Source: Cellulomonas shaoxiangyii (lineage in GTDB: Bacteria; Actinomycetota; Actinomycetes; Actinomycetales; Cellulomonadaceae). Taken from it: a stretch of 64,000 bases of DNA. The notes beneath the pieces were generated by a model that saw nothing but the letters and a program-made list of their open reading frames with translations, did no database searches and was not told the DNA's origin. Where the stretch lies: NCBI RefSeq assembly GCF_004798685.1, contig NZ_CP039291.1, forward strand, positions 1,860,001 through 1,924,000, in the 5' to 3' direction. The position numbers were made by a program, and so were the translations under genes. Shown here one piece after another: positions 15,742-24,166 of the stretch. How positions within the stretch are numbered: the first letter of the stretch is position 1; every line of letters starts with the position of its first letter.

Positions 15742-17373
15742 TCAGCCGAGCTCGTCGTGCAGCACGACGCCCGCACGCACCGTGCGCAGGCACCGCGGCG
15801 CGGGCGCGCCCGGCGACAGGTCCGGCAGCAGCGGGGACCCGGCGCGGGGGTCGGCGCTCCACGACGAGGTCCGCGCGGCCTGCACGACGAGGTGCTCGGC
15901 GCGCCACACGGCGAGGTGCGCCGGCGCCCCCACGCGCAGCTCCCCCGCACCGGTGTGGTCCAGGTGCGCAAGCCGCCACCCGCCGCGGGTGGCGGCGCGG
16001 AAGGCGGCCCGCACCGAGATGCGCTGGTCGACCTGGTGGTGCTGGGCCGCCGCCCGCACGCCGGCCCACGGGTCGACCGGGGTCACGGGGGCGTCGGAGC
16101 CGAGCGCGAGCGGGACCCCCGCGGCCGCAAGGTCGGCGAACGGGTTCAGGGCGGCGGCACGGCCGCGTCCGAGCCGGGCGGCGTACATGCCGTCGGGCCC
16201 GCCCCACGCGGCGTCGAAGGCAGGCTGCACCGACAGGCGCAGGCCCAGCAGGACGATCTGCGCGAGGGACGGCGCGTCCACCATCTCGGCGTGCTCGAGC
16301 CGGTGGCCCGCACCGGCGACGGCGGCCGTGCCCTCGACGTCGGCGGCGGCGCGCAGGCCCAGGAGCACCTCGTCGAGCCCGCGGTCGCCGATGACGTGGA
16401 GCGCGGCGTGCGTGCCGGCACGCGTGACCGCGGTGATGTGGTTCGCGATCTCCTCCGCGCTGAGGTACAGGTGCCCGGAGGTGCCCGGGGCGTCGGCGTA
16501 CGGGTGACGCAGCGCGGCCGTGCGCGACCCGATCGCCCCGTCGACGTTGAGGTCGCCGCCGATGCCGGCCAGGCCGGGGATGTCGGCGAGCAGCGCGCGG
16601 GCGTCGTCGGCAGTCACGCACCGCTCCCCCCGGTAGCCCACGACGAGCGGCAGGGCGGACGCCGGGTCGGCGGTCATGGCCAGCAGCTCGCGCAGACCGT
16701 CGCGGGTGTCGATGGACGGCGCCGACTTCTCGTGCACGGAGACGACGCCCGCGGCCGCGGCCGCGGTGAGCGCCTCCCGGTAGAGCGCCGTCCGCTCCCC
16801 CGGCTCCACCGCCCGCGCGAGCGTCCGCGCGGCGTGGTGCGCGTCGCGCTCGACGCGCCCGTCGTCCGACCATCCCGGCAGGCCACGCAGACCGGCGGCC
16901 TCGGCGAGGGCCGTGGACACGACCGCGGAGTGCACGTCGACGCGGGCGAGGTACACGGGCAGCCCGTGGGCGGCGGCGTCGAGCTCCTCCCGGGTCGGGG
17001 GGCGCCCCTCGGGCCAGTCCCGCTCGTCCCAGCCGTGCCCCAGCAGCGGCCGGCGGTCGCCGCCGGGTCGCGCGGCGGCGGCACGGGCCACGGCGGCGAG
17101 AGCGTCGGCGAGGCTGCGCACGCCCGCGGCTGCCGTGAGGTCGGTCCCCCGTGCCGCGAGCGCCGTCTCGAGCAGGTGCACGTGCGCGTCCGCGAACCCG
17201 GGCGCGACGAGCGCGCCGTCGAGTTCGACCACCTCGTCGACGCCCGCGACGAGCCCGTCCGCGGTGTCGTCCGAGCCCATCCAGGCCACGGTGCCGTCCT
17301 CGACGAGCACCGCCTCGGCGAACGGGTCGGACGGGGAGTGCACGACGCCGTGCCGGTACAGGGTCGAGGTCAC
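15742..17373 (-). CDS. Amidohydrolase family protein (YtcJ-like)
   Basis: The protein has 543 residues. The N-terminal beta-sandwich is followed by the metal motif G-F-A-D-A-H-V-H-L, a central V-S-V-H-E-K, the YtcJ-group segment D-G-A-I-G-S-R-T-A, H-V-I-G-D-R-G, H-R-L-E-H-A-E and the catalytic aspartate in G-S-D-A-P-V. These are type-3 amidohydrolases of unknown substrate, predicted cytoplasmic. GTG at 17373 lies 8 nt after a minus-strand TAGGCT. It follows helY in the same direction with a 28-bp gap but has its own promoter. Confidence 0.9.
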   Translation of the reverse strand: MTSTLYRHGVVHSPSDPFAEAVLVEDGTVAWMGSDDTADGLVAGVDEVVELDGALVAPGFADAHVHLLETALAARGTDLTAAAGVRSLADALAAVARAAAARPGGDRRPLLGHGWDERDWPEGRPPTREELDAAAHGLPVYLARVDVHSAVVSTALAEAAGLRGLPGWSDDGRVERDAHHAARTLARAVEPGERTALYREALTAAAAAGVVSVHEKSAPSIDTRDGLRELLAMTADPASALPLVVGYRGERCVTADDARALLADIPGLAGIGGDLNVDGAIGSRTAALRHPYADAPGTSGHLYLSAEEIANHITAVTRAGTHAALHVIGDRGLDEVLLGLRAAADVEGTAAVAGAGHRLEHAEMVDAPSLAQIVLLGLRLSVQPAFDAAWGGPDGMYAARLGRGRAAALNPFADLAAAGVPLALGSDAPVTPVDPWAGVRAAAQHHQVDQRISVRAAFRAATRGGWRLAHLDHTGAGELRVGAPAHLAVWRAEHLVVQAARTSSWSADPRAGSPLLPDLSPGAPAPRCLRTVRAGVVLHDELG

Positions 17374-17401
17374 ATCGTGACAGCCTAGCCGGGGAGGACC
17401 G

Positions 17402-20245
17402 TCACACCGCCGAGTACGCCACCACTCCCCGGCGCAGGGCCGTCACGGCGCGGTCCGCCGTGGTCCGCAGCCGCGCGGTGGGCGCCGCACCGTGGATCTG
17501 GTCGAGCACGTCGACCACCTGCTTCACCCAGCGGACGAAGTCGCCGGCGGCGAGGTCACCGCCACGCAGGACCGCATCGAGGCTGCGCCCCGCCGCCCAG
17601 CGGTGGATCGGCTCGACCAGGCCGGTGTCGAGCGGCTGGATCGTCTCGAGGCGGTGGCCGTGCTCGAGGTCCTCCAGCTCCGACCACGCACGCACCGCCG
17701 CGTCCAGGGCGCGCCCCAACCGGCTCTGCGGCCCGCCCGGCACACGCGGCTCGATCTCCTCGTCGCGCCGCGACCGGTACACGAGCGCCGAGACGGCCGC
17801 CGCGAGCTGCGGGGGGTCCAGCTCCTCCCACACGCCGCGGCGCAGGCACTCCGCGAGCAGCAGGTCGTTCTCGGCGTAGATCCGCCGCAGCCACTGGCCG
17901 GCGTCGGTCACCGCGAGTGCCGTCCCGCCGGTCGGCGTGGTGGCCTCCGCCTCCGTGCGCTCCAGGTACCCGAGCGTGACGAGGACGTCGCAGATGCGGT
18001 CGAACACGGCGGCGATCGACCCGGTCCGCCCGGCGATGCGCGCGACGAGGGCGTCGTGCTCGCCCTTGAGCCGGTGCCAGCGGTCCGCCCACCGGGCGTG
18101 CTCCTCGCGGTCCGGGCAGCGGTGGCACGGGTGCGCGCGCAGCCGGCGCCGCATGCCCTCCAGCTCCGCGTCGTCCGCCGCGGCCGTGCGGCGGGCGTCG
18201 CGGCGGCCCGGCCGCCCGGGTGCGGGGGCGAGGTCGAGCTCGTCGAGGCGGGCCCGCAGGCGCGCGGCCAGGTCGCGCCGGGCGGCGGGCACGCGCACGT
18301 TGAACGACGACGGCACGCGCAGCGAGCCCACGGTGCGGGCCCCCGTGCCCACGTCCGCGACCGTGAGTCGGCGCACCTGGCGGTCGGTGGAGAGGACCGT
18401 GGGCCGAGGGCCGTCGAAGCCGGGGCGCCCGCCCGGGTCGACGACGACCGCGTACGACGCGCGACGCCCCGTGGGCACCTCGAGGACGTCGCCGACGCGC
18501 AGGCCCTCGAGCGTGCGTGCCACGTCGGCACGGCGGGCCGAGGCCGCCTGCTTCGCGAGGTCACGCTCACGCTCGCCGATGCCCCGGCGCAGCGCCGCGT
18601 ACTCGGTGAAGTCGCCGAGGTCGCACGACATCGCCTCGGCGTACCCGTCGAGCGCCTCGGCGTGCGACTGGGCCTGCCGGGCGAGCCCCACCACGCCGCG
18701 GTCCGCCTGGAACTGCGCGAACGACGTCTCGAGCACCTCGCGGGCGCGGTCGCGACCGACCTGCGCGACGAGGTTCACCGCCATGTTGTACGTGGGCCGG
18801 AACGACGAGCGCAGCGGGTACAGCCGGCGCGACGCCAGGCCGGCGAGCTGCACGGGGTCGAGCCCCGTGTGGGCGACGACGACGGCGTGGCCCTCGGTGT
18901 CGATGCCCCGCCGCCCCGCGCGGCCGGTGAGCTGGGTGTACTCCCCCGGCGTGATGTCGACGTGCGACGACCCGTCCCACTTCACGAGCCGCTCGAGCAC
19001 GACCGAGCGCGCCGGCATGTTGATGCCCAGCGCGAGCGTCTCGGTCGCGAACACCACCTTGACCAGGCCGCGCGAGAACAGGTCCTCGACGGTCTCCTTG
19101 AACAGCGGCAGCATGCCCGCGTGGTGCGCCGCGACGCCGCGCGCGAGGGCCTCCTCGAAGGAGTCGAAGCCGAGCACCCCCAGGTCCTCGGGCGGGATGG
19201 CCGCGCAGCGCTCCTCGGCGACGCGGCGGATCTCCGCCTGCTCGGCAGGGGTGGTCAGCCGCACTCCGGCCGACAGGCACTGCTGCACCGCAGCCTCGCA
19301 CCCGGCGCGCGAGAAGATGAAGACGATCGCGGGCAGCAGGCTCTCCTGCGCCAGCGTGTCGACCACCGCGAACCGCGGCGCCTGCCGCACCCCGATGCCC
19401 GGACGCCGGCCACCGCGGCCACGGTCCCCCGGGCCCCGCCGGTCGCGCGGGTCGGCCGACTGCCGGCGCAGCACGTGCGTGAGATCGGGGTTGATGGGCG
19501 GGTCCACACCGGGGTCCGTCGGGTCGACGTGCCCGGCGTAGAGGTCGAGGAGGTCGTCGCCCACGAGGACGTGCTGACCGAGCGGCACGGGGCGGTGCTC
19601 GCTCACCACGACCGTCGTGTCGCCGCGGACGGTCGACAGCCAGTCGCCGAACTCCTCGGCGTTCGACACCGTCGCGGAGAGGGACACCAGCTGCACGTCG
19701 TCGGGCAGGTGGATGATCACCTCCTCCCACACGGGCCCGCGGAACCGGTCCGCGAGGTAGTGCACCTCGTCCATGACGACGTAGCCGAGCCCGGCCAGTG
19801 CCGGCGACCCCGCGTAGAGCATGTTGCGGAGCACCTCGGTCGTCATGACCACGACGTCGGCGTCGCCGTTGACGTTGGTGTCCCCGGTGAGGAGCCCGAC
19901 GCGCTCCTGGCCGTGCACGCGGGCGAGGTCCGCGTACTTCTGGTTGGAGAGCGCCTTGATCGGCGTCGTGTAGAAGGCCTTGCGTCCGGACTCCAGCGCG
20001 AGGTGCACGGCGAACTCGCCGACGACGGTCTTGCCCGCGCCGGTCGGCGCCGCGACGAGGACGCCGCTGCCGCGCTCGAGCGCTGCGCAGGCCTCCACCT
20101 GGAAGTCGTCGAGCGGGAAGTCGAGCCGGGAGCGGAACGCCGCCAGGGCGCTGCGCTCCGAGGTCGCACGGCGCCGGGCCGCGGCGTAGCGCTCGGCCGG
20201 GGAGAGCTCGGGATCGCTGGTGCGGGGACGGGGGGAACGTGCCAC
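17402..20245 (-). CDS. helY: Ski2/Mtr4-like DEAD/DEAH RNA helicase HelY
   Basis: The protein has 947 residues. Walker A A-P-T-G-A-G-K-T lies at 66-73, D-E-V-H at 159-162, motif III S-A-T near 190; the second RecA domain has H-H-A-G-M-L-P, G-I-N-M-P-A-R and Q-L-T-G-R-A-G-R-R-G. A DSHCT-type C-terminal domain with L-R-A-H-P-C-H-R-C-P follows, as in actinobacterial HelY (Rv2092c). An arginine/glycine-rich insertion occupies about 261-290. TAGGGT ends 6 nt before GTG at 20245 (leaderless), so it can be expressed separately from tatC upstream. Confidence 0.93.
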   Translation of the reverse strand: MARSPRPRTSDPELSPAERYAAARRRATSERSALAAFRSRLDFPLDDFQVEACAALERGSGVLVAAPTGAGKTVVGEFAVHLALESGRKAFYTTPIKALSNQKYADLARVHGQERVGLLTGDTNVNGDADVVVMTTEVLRNMLYAGSPALAGLGYVVMDEVHYLADRFRGPVWEEVIIHLPDDVQLVSLSATVSNAEEFGDWLSTVRGDTTVVVSEHRPVPLGQHVLVGDDLLDLYAGHVDPTDPGVDPPINPDLTHVLRRQSADPRDRRGPGDRGRGGRRPGIGVRQAPRFAVVDTLAQESLLPAIVFIFSRAGCEAAVQQCLSAGVRLTTPAEQAEIRRVAEERCAAIPPEDLGVLGFDSFEEALARGVAAHHAGMLPLFKETVEDLFSRGLVKVVFATETLALGINMPARSVVLERLVKWDGSSHVDITPGEYTQLTGRAGRRGIDTEGHAVVVAHTGLDPVQLAGLASRRLYPLRSSFRPTYNMAVNLVAQVGRDRAREVLETSFAQFQADRGVVGLARQAQSHAEALDGYAEAMSCDLGDFTEYAALRRGIGERERDLAKQAASARRADVARTLEGLRVGDVLEVPTGRRASYAVVVDPGGRPGFDGPRPTVLSTDRQVRRLTVADVGTGARTVGSLRVPSSFNVRVPAARRDLAARLRARLDELDLAPAPGRPGRRDARRTAAADDAELEGMRRRLRAHPCHRCPDREEHARWADRWHRLKGEHDALVARIAGRTGSIAAVFDRICDVLVTLGYLERTEAEATTPTGGTALAVTDAGQWLRRIYAENDLLLAECLRRGVWEELDPPQLAAAVSALVYRSRRDEEIEPRVPGGPQSRLGRALDAAVRAWSELEDLEHGHRLETIQPLDTGLVEPIHRWAAGRSLDAVLRGGDLAAGDFVRWVKQVVDVLDQIHGAAPTARLRTTADRAVTALRRGVVAYSAV

Positions 20246-20349
20246 TCGACCACCCTAGGCACGCGTCACGGCGCACGACGCGGCCAGCAGCGACAACACC
20301 CTCGGCGTGGCGGCGGGCGCCGCCGTCTCGCTGGACGTGCGAGTGGCGC

Positions 20350-21222
20350 TCAGTCCGCGTCGGCGGCGGCGTCTGCCGTGCGGGGTGCGCCGCCCCGGCG
20401 CTCCCGGGCCCGCTCCCCCGGCAGCGTGCCGTCGAGGCGCGGCAGTCCCTCCGCGACGAGCCGCCGGTCGACCCGGCGATCGTGCAGCAGGCAGACGCCC
20501 AGGGCGGCGCCGTAGAGCAGGCAGATGGGGAATGCCACGGCGAGCATCGTCACCACGTCGGGCGTCGGCGTGGCGACCGCGGCGAACGCGAACGCGATGA
20601 CGACGGCCCACCGCCAGCCGTGCGCCCACGCGCGCGCCTGCACGAGCCCCGTCAGGTTCAGCGCGACCATGACCACCGGCAGGAGGAAGGCGGCGCCGAA
20701 CGCGAGCATCAGCCGCATGACGAAGCTGAGGTACATCTGCCCGTCGGTCACGTTCGCGGTGCCCGCGGGCGTGAACTCCAGCAGCACGCGCACCGCGTTC
20801 GGGAGCACAGCCCACGCCAGTCCCGCACCGGCCAGGAACAGGGGCACGGCAGCGGCGACGAAGCCCACGGCGTACAGGCGCTCACGCCGCGTGAGCCCAG
20901 GGGTGATGAAGGCCCACAGCTGGTAGAGCCACCACGGGCTGCTCAGGAGGACCCCGAGGAAGGACGACACCTTGACCTGCATGTCGAATGCCGTGGCGAT
21001 GCCGGCGAAGTTCAGCGTGACGACCTCGGACCGCGAGGCGGCGACCTGACGCACCGGCTCCTGGAGCAGGTGGAACACCGGCTCGTACAGGAACCACCCC
21101 GCGACGGCACCCAGGACCAGGCCGAGGGCGATGAGCACGAGGCGCCGCCGCAGCTCGCGCAGGTGCTCGCGCAGCGGCATGCGCCCGTCCGGATCGCGCG
21201 GACGGCGGGGGGACCTGCTCAC
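20350..21222 (-). CDS. tatC: Sec-independent protein translocase TatC
   Basis: The protein has 290 residues with six hydrophobic helices. It is the twin-arginine receptor and core of the Tat export channel. The N-terminal M-P-L-R-E-H-L-R-E-L-R-R-R-L, the segment F-D-M-Q-V-K-V-S, P-W-W-L-Y-Q-L-W-A-F and T-P-D-V-V-T-M are diagnostic. The charged C-terminal tail is long. It follows tatA with only 7 bp between stop and start, so the two are co-transcribed; the mycobacterial order pafB-pafC-tatA-tatC-helY is kept. Confidence 0.95.
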   Translation of the reverse strand: MSRSPRRPRDPDGRMPLREHLRELRRRLVLIALGLVLGAVAGWFLYEPVFHLLQEPVRQVAASRSEVVTLNFAGIATAFDMQVKVSSFLGVLLSSPWWLYQLWAFITPGLTRRERLYAVGFVAAAVPLFLAGAGLAWAVLPNAVRVLLEFTPAGTANVTDGQMYLSFVMRLMLAFGAAFLLPVVMVALNLTGLVQARAWAHGWRWAVVIAFAFAAVATPTPDVVTMLAVAFPICLLYGAALGVCLLHDRRVDRRLVAEGLPRLDGTLPGERARERRGGAPRTADAAADAD

Positions 21223-21229
21223 GCCGGTG

Positions 21230-21523
21230 TCAGCCGCGCGGGGGTGCGGCCGGGTCCGGCGGCGTGTCCGCGAGGCGCTGGGCCGAGGCGTCGACCACCG
21301 GGTCGGGCGCGGGGGCCGTGGGACCGGGGACGGCCGGGCCGGTCACCGTGGTCTTCGTGGCGGCCGCGTCGGGACGGTCCTCGTCCGCGAGGTCCTTGAC
21401 CTCGTTCTTGAAGATCTTCATCGACTGCCCGACCGACCGTGCGAGGCCCGGCAGACGGTTCGCCCCGAAGAGGAGGACCACCACCAGCAGCACGATGAGG
21501 ATCTGGGTCCAGTGAGGACGCAC
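21230..21523 (-). CDS. tatA: Twin-arginine translocase subunit TatA
   Basis: The protein has 97 residues. One N-terminal transmembrane helix (residues 7-21) ends in F-G-A-N-R-L-P, followed by the amphipathic helix L-A-R-S-V-G-Q-S-M-K-I-F-K-N-E-V, the standard TatA architecture that forms the Tat pore. The tail is proline- and alanine-rich. GTG at 21523 follows a GGAG site with a 5-nt spacing. Its own promoter and a terminator-like hairpin separate it from the upstream gene. Confidence 0.93.
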   Translation of the reverse strand: MRPHWTQILIVLLVVVLLFGANRLPGLARSVGQSMKIFKNEVKDLADEDRPDAAATKTTVTGPAVPGPTAPAPDPVVDASAQRLADTPPDPAAPPRG

Positions 21524-21559
21524 GACGCACTCCTGCCTTCGACGGCGTTGACCCTCCGA

Positions 21560-21565
21560 ATTGTA
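21560..21565 (-). promoter_or_regulatory. -10 element for tatA-tatC
   Basis: The minus strand reads TACAAT, one of the best -10 matches in the window, about 37 nt before the tatA start and inside the 136-bp gap after the coiled-coil membrane protein gene. No clear -35. Confidence 0.5.
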
Positions 21566-21622
21566 CGGGTGGCGCCCTCCGGCCGGCGCACGTCGCCCCG
21601 AAGGGTCCGCGGCCGGCGGGGA

Positions 21623-21639
21623 CGGTCCGTGAAGGACCG
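21623..21639 (-). terminator. Terminator-like hairpin upstream of the tatA promoter
   Basis: CGGTCC (21623-21628) and GGACCG (21634-21639) form a stem with a 5-nt loop, 21 bp after the end of the membrane protein gene at 21660. It may partly separate pafBC expression from tatAC. Confidence 0.4.
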
Positions 21640-21659
21640 CCGGGGGCGCTGCGACCTCG

Positions 21660-21992
21660 TCAGCCCCACCAGCGGCGCGTGGCGTCCTGCACGGTCGCGC
21701 GGTGCCGGTCCTGACGCCCGGCGCTGCGGGCGCGCCTCGCCGCCCGCAGCTCCTGCACCCGCGACCCGAGCACCTCGACGTCCTGCCCGAGCGCCGGGCG
21801 CACGCGGACCTGCGCCGCGCGGGCCGCCTCCTCCAGCTGCTCGACGCGCTCCCCGAGCAGGTCGAGCGTCTCCGACGCCCGCCTCAGCTCCGCACCGAGC
21901 GCGACCGCCGAGCGCCACAGCCGGCGCCCGAGCAGGAAGGCGCCGACGAGCGTGGCGAGCACCAGCACGACCCACACGACGGTCCAGAGCAC
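21660..21992 (-). CDS. Small membrane-anchored coiled-coil protein
   Basis: The protein has 110 residues. One N-terminal transmembrane helix (about 3-23) is followed by a basic stretch and a heptad-like coiled coil (L-R-R-A-S-E-T-L-D-L-L-G-E-R-V-E-Q-L-E-E). The C-terminus is arginine-rich. I do not recognise a named family. GTG at 21992 lies directly after the pafC stop, so it is co-transcribed with pafBC; its position between pafC and tatA is not part of the mycobacterial order. Confidence 0.65.
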   Translation of the reverse strand: MLWTVVWVVLVLATLVGAFLLGRRLWRSAVALGAELRRASETLDLLGERVEQLEEAARAAQVRVRPALGQDVEVLGSRVQELRAARRARSAGRQDRHRATVQDATRRWWG

Positions 21993-21994
21993 GG

Positions 21995-23002
21995 TCAGGC
22001 CTCCTGGGGGGTGGCGGACGCGACGGCGTCCGGGTTCGGCGCGCCCAGCAGCGGCGCGTACGCGGCCAGCGCGGCCCGGGCAGCCTCCGCGACCTCGCGG
22101 GCGACGTGGGCCGGGCGCACGTCACGGACCTCGTCCGCGACCTGCAGGAGCAGGTGGCGCAGCCACGCCGGCTGCACGACCCGCAGGTCCACCTCGAAGG
22201 AGCCGTCGGCGAGCTCGCGCGTCGCCTCCACGGGTACCGACTCCACGACCCACCGCGCCCGCCCGGCTAGCCGCACGGTCACGAGGTCGCCGCTCGCGTC
22301 GGGCGAGAAGTCCTCGGCGTCCGCGGGCAGCGCGTGCTCGTCCGCGGGTGCGTCGAGGACGGTCGCCGCGACGATCCGGTCCATGCGGAACCTGCGCTCG
22401 GCGTCCGCCTCGAGCGCCCAGGCGATGAGGTACGAGCGTTCGTCCTGCGTGACGAGGCGCAGGGGGTCGACCTCGCGCTCCGTCACCACGTCCGACGCGT
22501 CCACGTAGCGCAGCAGCAGCCGGCGCCGCTCCGCGAGCCCGGCACCCACGGCCGCGACGACCTCCGGGGGCGCGTTGACCTGCAGCTCGACGTCGACGCC
22601 CGCGGCCGCGTCGCCCGCGGCCGCCTGCACCTTGGCGAGCGCCGAGTCGAGCACGGCGACCCGCTCGGCGTCGAGGGCCGGGCGCAGCGCCGCGAGGGCG
22701 CGCAGCGCCGCGACCAGCGCGACCGCCTCCCGCGGGCCCAGCCGCAGGGGCCGGGTGACGCCGCGACCCTCGGTGAGCCGCACGACGCCCTGCTCGTAGG
22801 ACGCGGCGTCGAAGTCGATGAGGTCGTCCGGCAGGTACCCGGGCGTGCCCGTCACCCACAACGTGTCCACGTCCGCCATCACCTGCTCCGGCGTGACGCC
22901 GAACTGCGCCGCGACGTCCTCGACGCGCACGTCCTCGTGCCGCTGGAGGTAGGCGATCATGCCCAGCATCCGCACGAGGCGGTCGCTCGCGCGCTCAGGC
23001 AC
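21995..23002 (-). CDS. pafC: WYL-domain transcriptional regulator PafC
   Basis: The protein has 335 residues. An N-terminal winged helix (V-E-D-V-A-A-Q-F-G-V-T-P-E-Q-V) precedes the WYL domain, here with S-Y-L-I-A-W-A-L-E in the usual W-Y-L position, and a C-terminal WCX domain. PafB and PafC act together in mycobacteria as the main RecA-independent activator of the DNA-damage response. GTG at 23002 overlaps the end of pafB by 8 bp. The fusion of PafB and PafC seen in some actinobacteria is absent here. Confidence 0.9.
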   Translation of the reverse strand: MPERASDRLVRMLGMIAYLQRHEDVRVEDVAAQFGVTPEQVMADVDTLWVTGTPGYLPDDLIDFDAASYEQGVVRLTEGRGVTRPLRLGPREAVALVAALRALAALRPALDAERVAVLDSALAKVQAAAGDAAAGVDVELQVNAPPEVVAAVGAGLAERRRLLLRYVDASDVVTEREVDPLRLVTQDERSYLIAWALEADAERRFRMDRIVAATVLDAPADEHALPADAEDFSPDASGDLVTVRLAGRARWVVESVPVEATRELADGSFEVDLRVVQPAWLRHLLLQVADEVRDVRPAHVAREVAEAARAALAAYAPLLGAPNPDAVASATPQEA

Positions 23003-24080
23003 CGCGCACCTCCTGCTCCGCGGTCGCCCACGCGTCGGCCGGGCCGCCCGCGCGGACGTCGGCGGCCCGCTCACCGGCGGGACGGTCCAGCTCGGACGCG
23101 ACGCGCAGCAGCCGGACGACCTCGTCGCGCACGTCGGCGGGCTCGAGGACGACGACGGCGTCGCCGTAGCCGACGAGCTCCTCGGCCAGCTCCCAGCCCA
23201 GCCGGAACGGCACGGCCACCAGGTCGCGCCCGGCGAGCACGGCGTCGGCGCCGGCGGGCAGCACCACGTCGGCCGGCGGCTCCGTGCCGCGCGCGCGCAC
23301 GGCGCCCGCCCGGTCGGGCGTGACGGCGAGCAGCGCCGTCCGCTCCGGCCCGTCGCCCGCCCACATGCGGGACGCCTCGGCCAGCTCCTCGGGCGTCGGC
23401 GGCGGGAACGCGCCCGGCTCCCCCACGGCCCGCACGGGCCCACGGATGCGGCTCAGGCGGAACGATCGGCTCGCGCCGCGGTCGCGGTCGCGCGCGAGGA
23501 GCACCCACCCGCCCCGGCGCGCCAGGAGCTTCCACGGCTCGACGTGGCGCACCAGCACCTCGCCCGTCGTGGCGGCGTGGTACGTGAAGCGGACCGCCTG
23601 CCGCGCCTGGACCGCGTCGACGAGCGGCGCGAACGCGTCCCCGCCGGCACGCACGCGCGGCGCGAGCCCGGCGACCAGGTCGCTCGCCTCCGGGGCGTGC
23701 CCGACGGCGCGGAGCTTGGTGAGCGCGCGCGAGCTGTCGGCACGCAGCGACTGGTCCTGCCACAGCTGCGCGGCGAGCGCGAGCACGCCCAGCTCGGCGG
23801 CGGTGAGCTCGAGCGGCGGCAGCGACCACCGTTCGGTGTCGATGCGGTAGCCGACGTCGTCGCCGTGCCCCGCGTGCGTCACCGTCAGCACGGGGATCCC
23901 GAGCTCGCGCAGCGTGTCCTTGTCGCGCTCGAACATCCGCTCGAACGCCTCGGTCGACGCGGCGTCCTGGTACCCGGCCACGGACGAGCGCACCTGCTCC
24001 TTCGTCATCCGCCCGGGCGTGTTGACCAGGGCGATGACGAGGTTGAGCAGGCGCTCGGCGGGAGGGATGGCGGTGGGCAT
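22995..24080 (-). CDS. pafB: WYL-domain transcriptional regulator PafB
   Basis: The protein has 361 residues. The winged helix (R-L-L-N-L-V-I-A-L-V-N-T-P-G-R-M-T-K-E-Q-V-R) is followed by R-M-F-E-R-D-K-D-T-L-R-E-L-G-I and a WYL domain with V-R-F-T-Y-H-A and E-P-W-K-L-L-A-R-R-G-G-W-V-L. ATG at 24080 is fixed by minus-strand TACGGT 7 nt upstream. The Pup ligase gene pafA, the usual upstream neighbour, is not here; a divergent DUF3866 gene takes its place. Confidence 0.92.
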   Translation of the reverse strand: MPTAIPPAERLLNLVIALVNTPGRMTKEQVRSSVAGYQDAASTEAFERMFERDKDTLRELGIPVLTVTHAGHGDDVGYRIDTERWSLPPLELTAAELGVLALAAQLWQDQSLRADSSRALTKLRAVGHAPEASDLVAGLAPRVRAGGDAFAPLVDAVQARQAVRFTYHAATTGEVLVRHVEPWKLLARRGGWVLLARDRDRGASRSFRLSRIRGPVRAVGEPGAFPPPTPEELAEASRMWAGDGPERTALLAVTPDRAGAVRARGTEPPADVVLPAGADAVLAGRDLVAVPFRLGWELAEELVGYGDAVVVLEPADVRDEVVRLLRVASELDRPAGERAADVRAGGPADAWATAEQEVRGA

Positions 24081-24166
24081 CGGGACCACCGTAGTCGGCG
24101 TGCCGCCGCGTCGCGGCAGGGCGCGCGCGGCCGGCCCGGTGGCCACGCCCGGGTAGCGTGAGCCCC

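Noticed and set aside
15140..16873. Upstream extension of the lnt frame by more than 500 codons
   Set aside because: It runs through a non-coding gap and antiframe to the amidohydrolase. The leaderless signal at 15139 sets the true start.
17492..20515. A plus-strand open frame of about 1000 codons opposite helY
   Set aside because: It is the antisense shadow of a well-recognised helicase, rich in R, H, V and D without any domain; long antisense frames are expected at this GC content.
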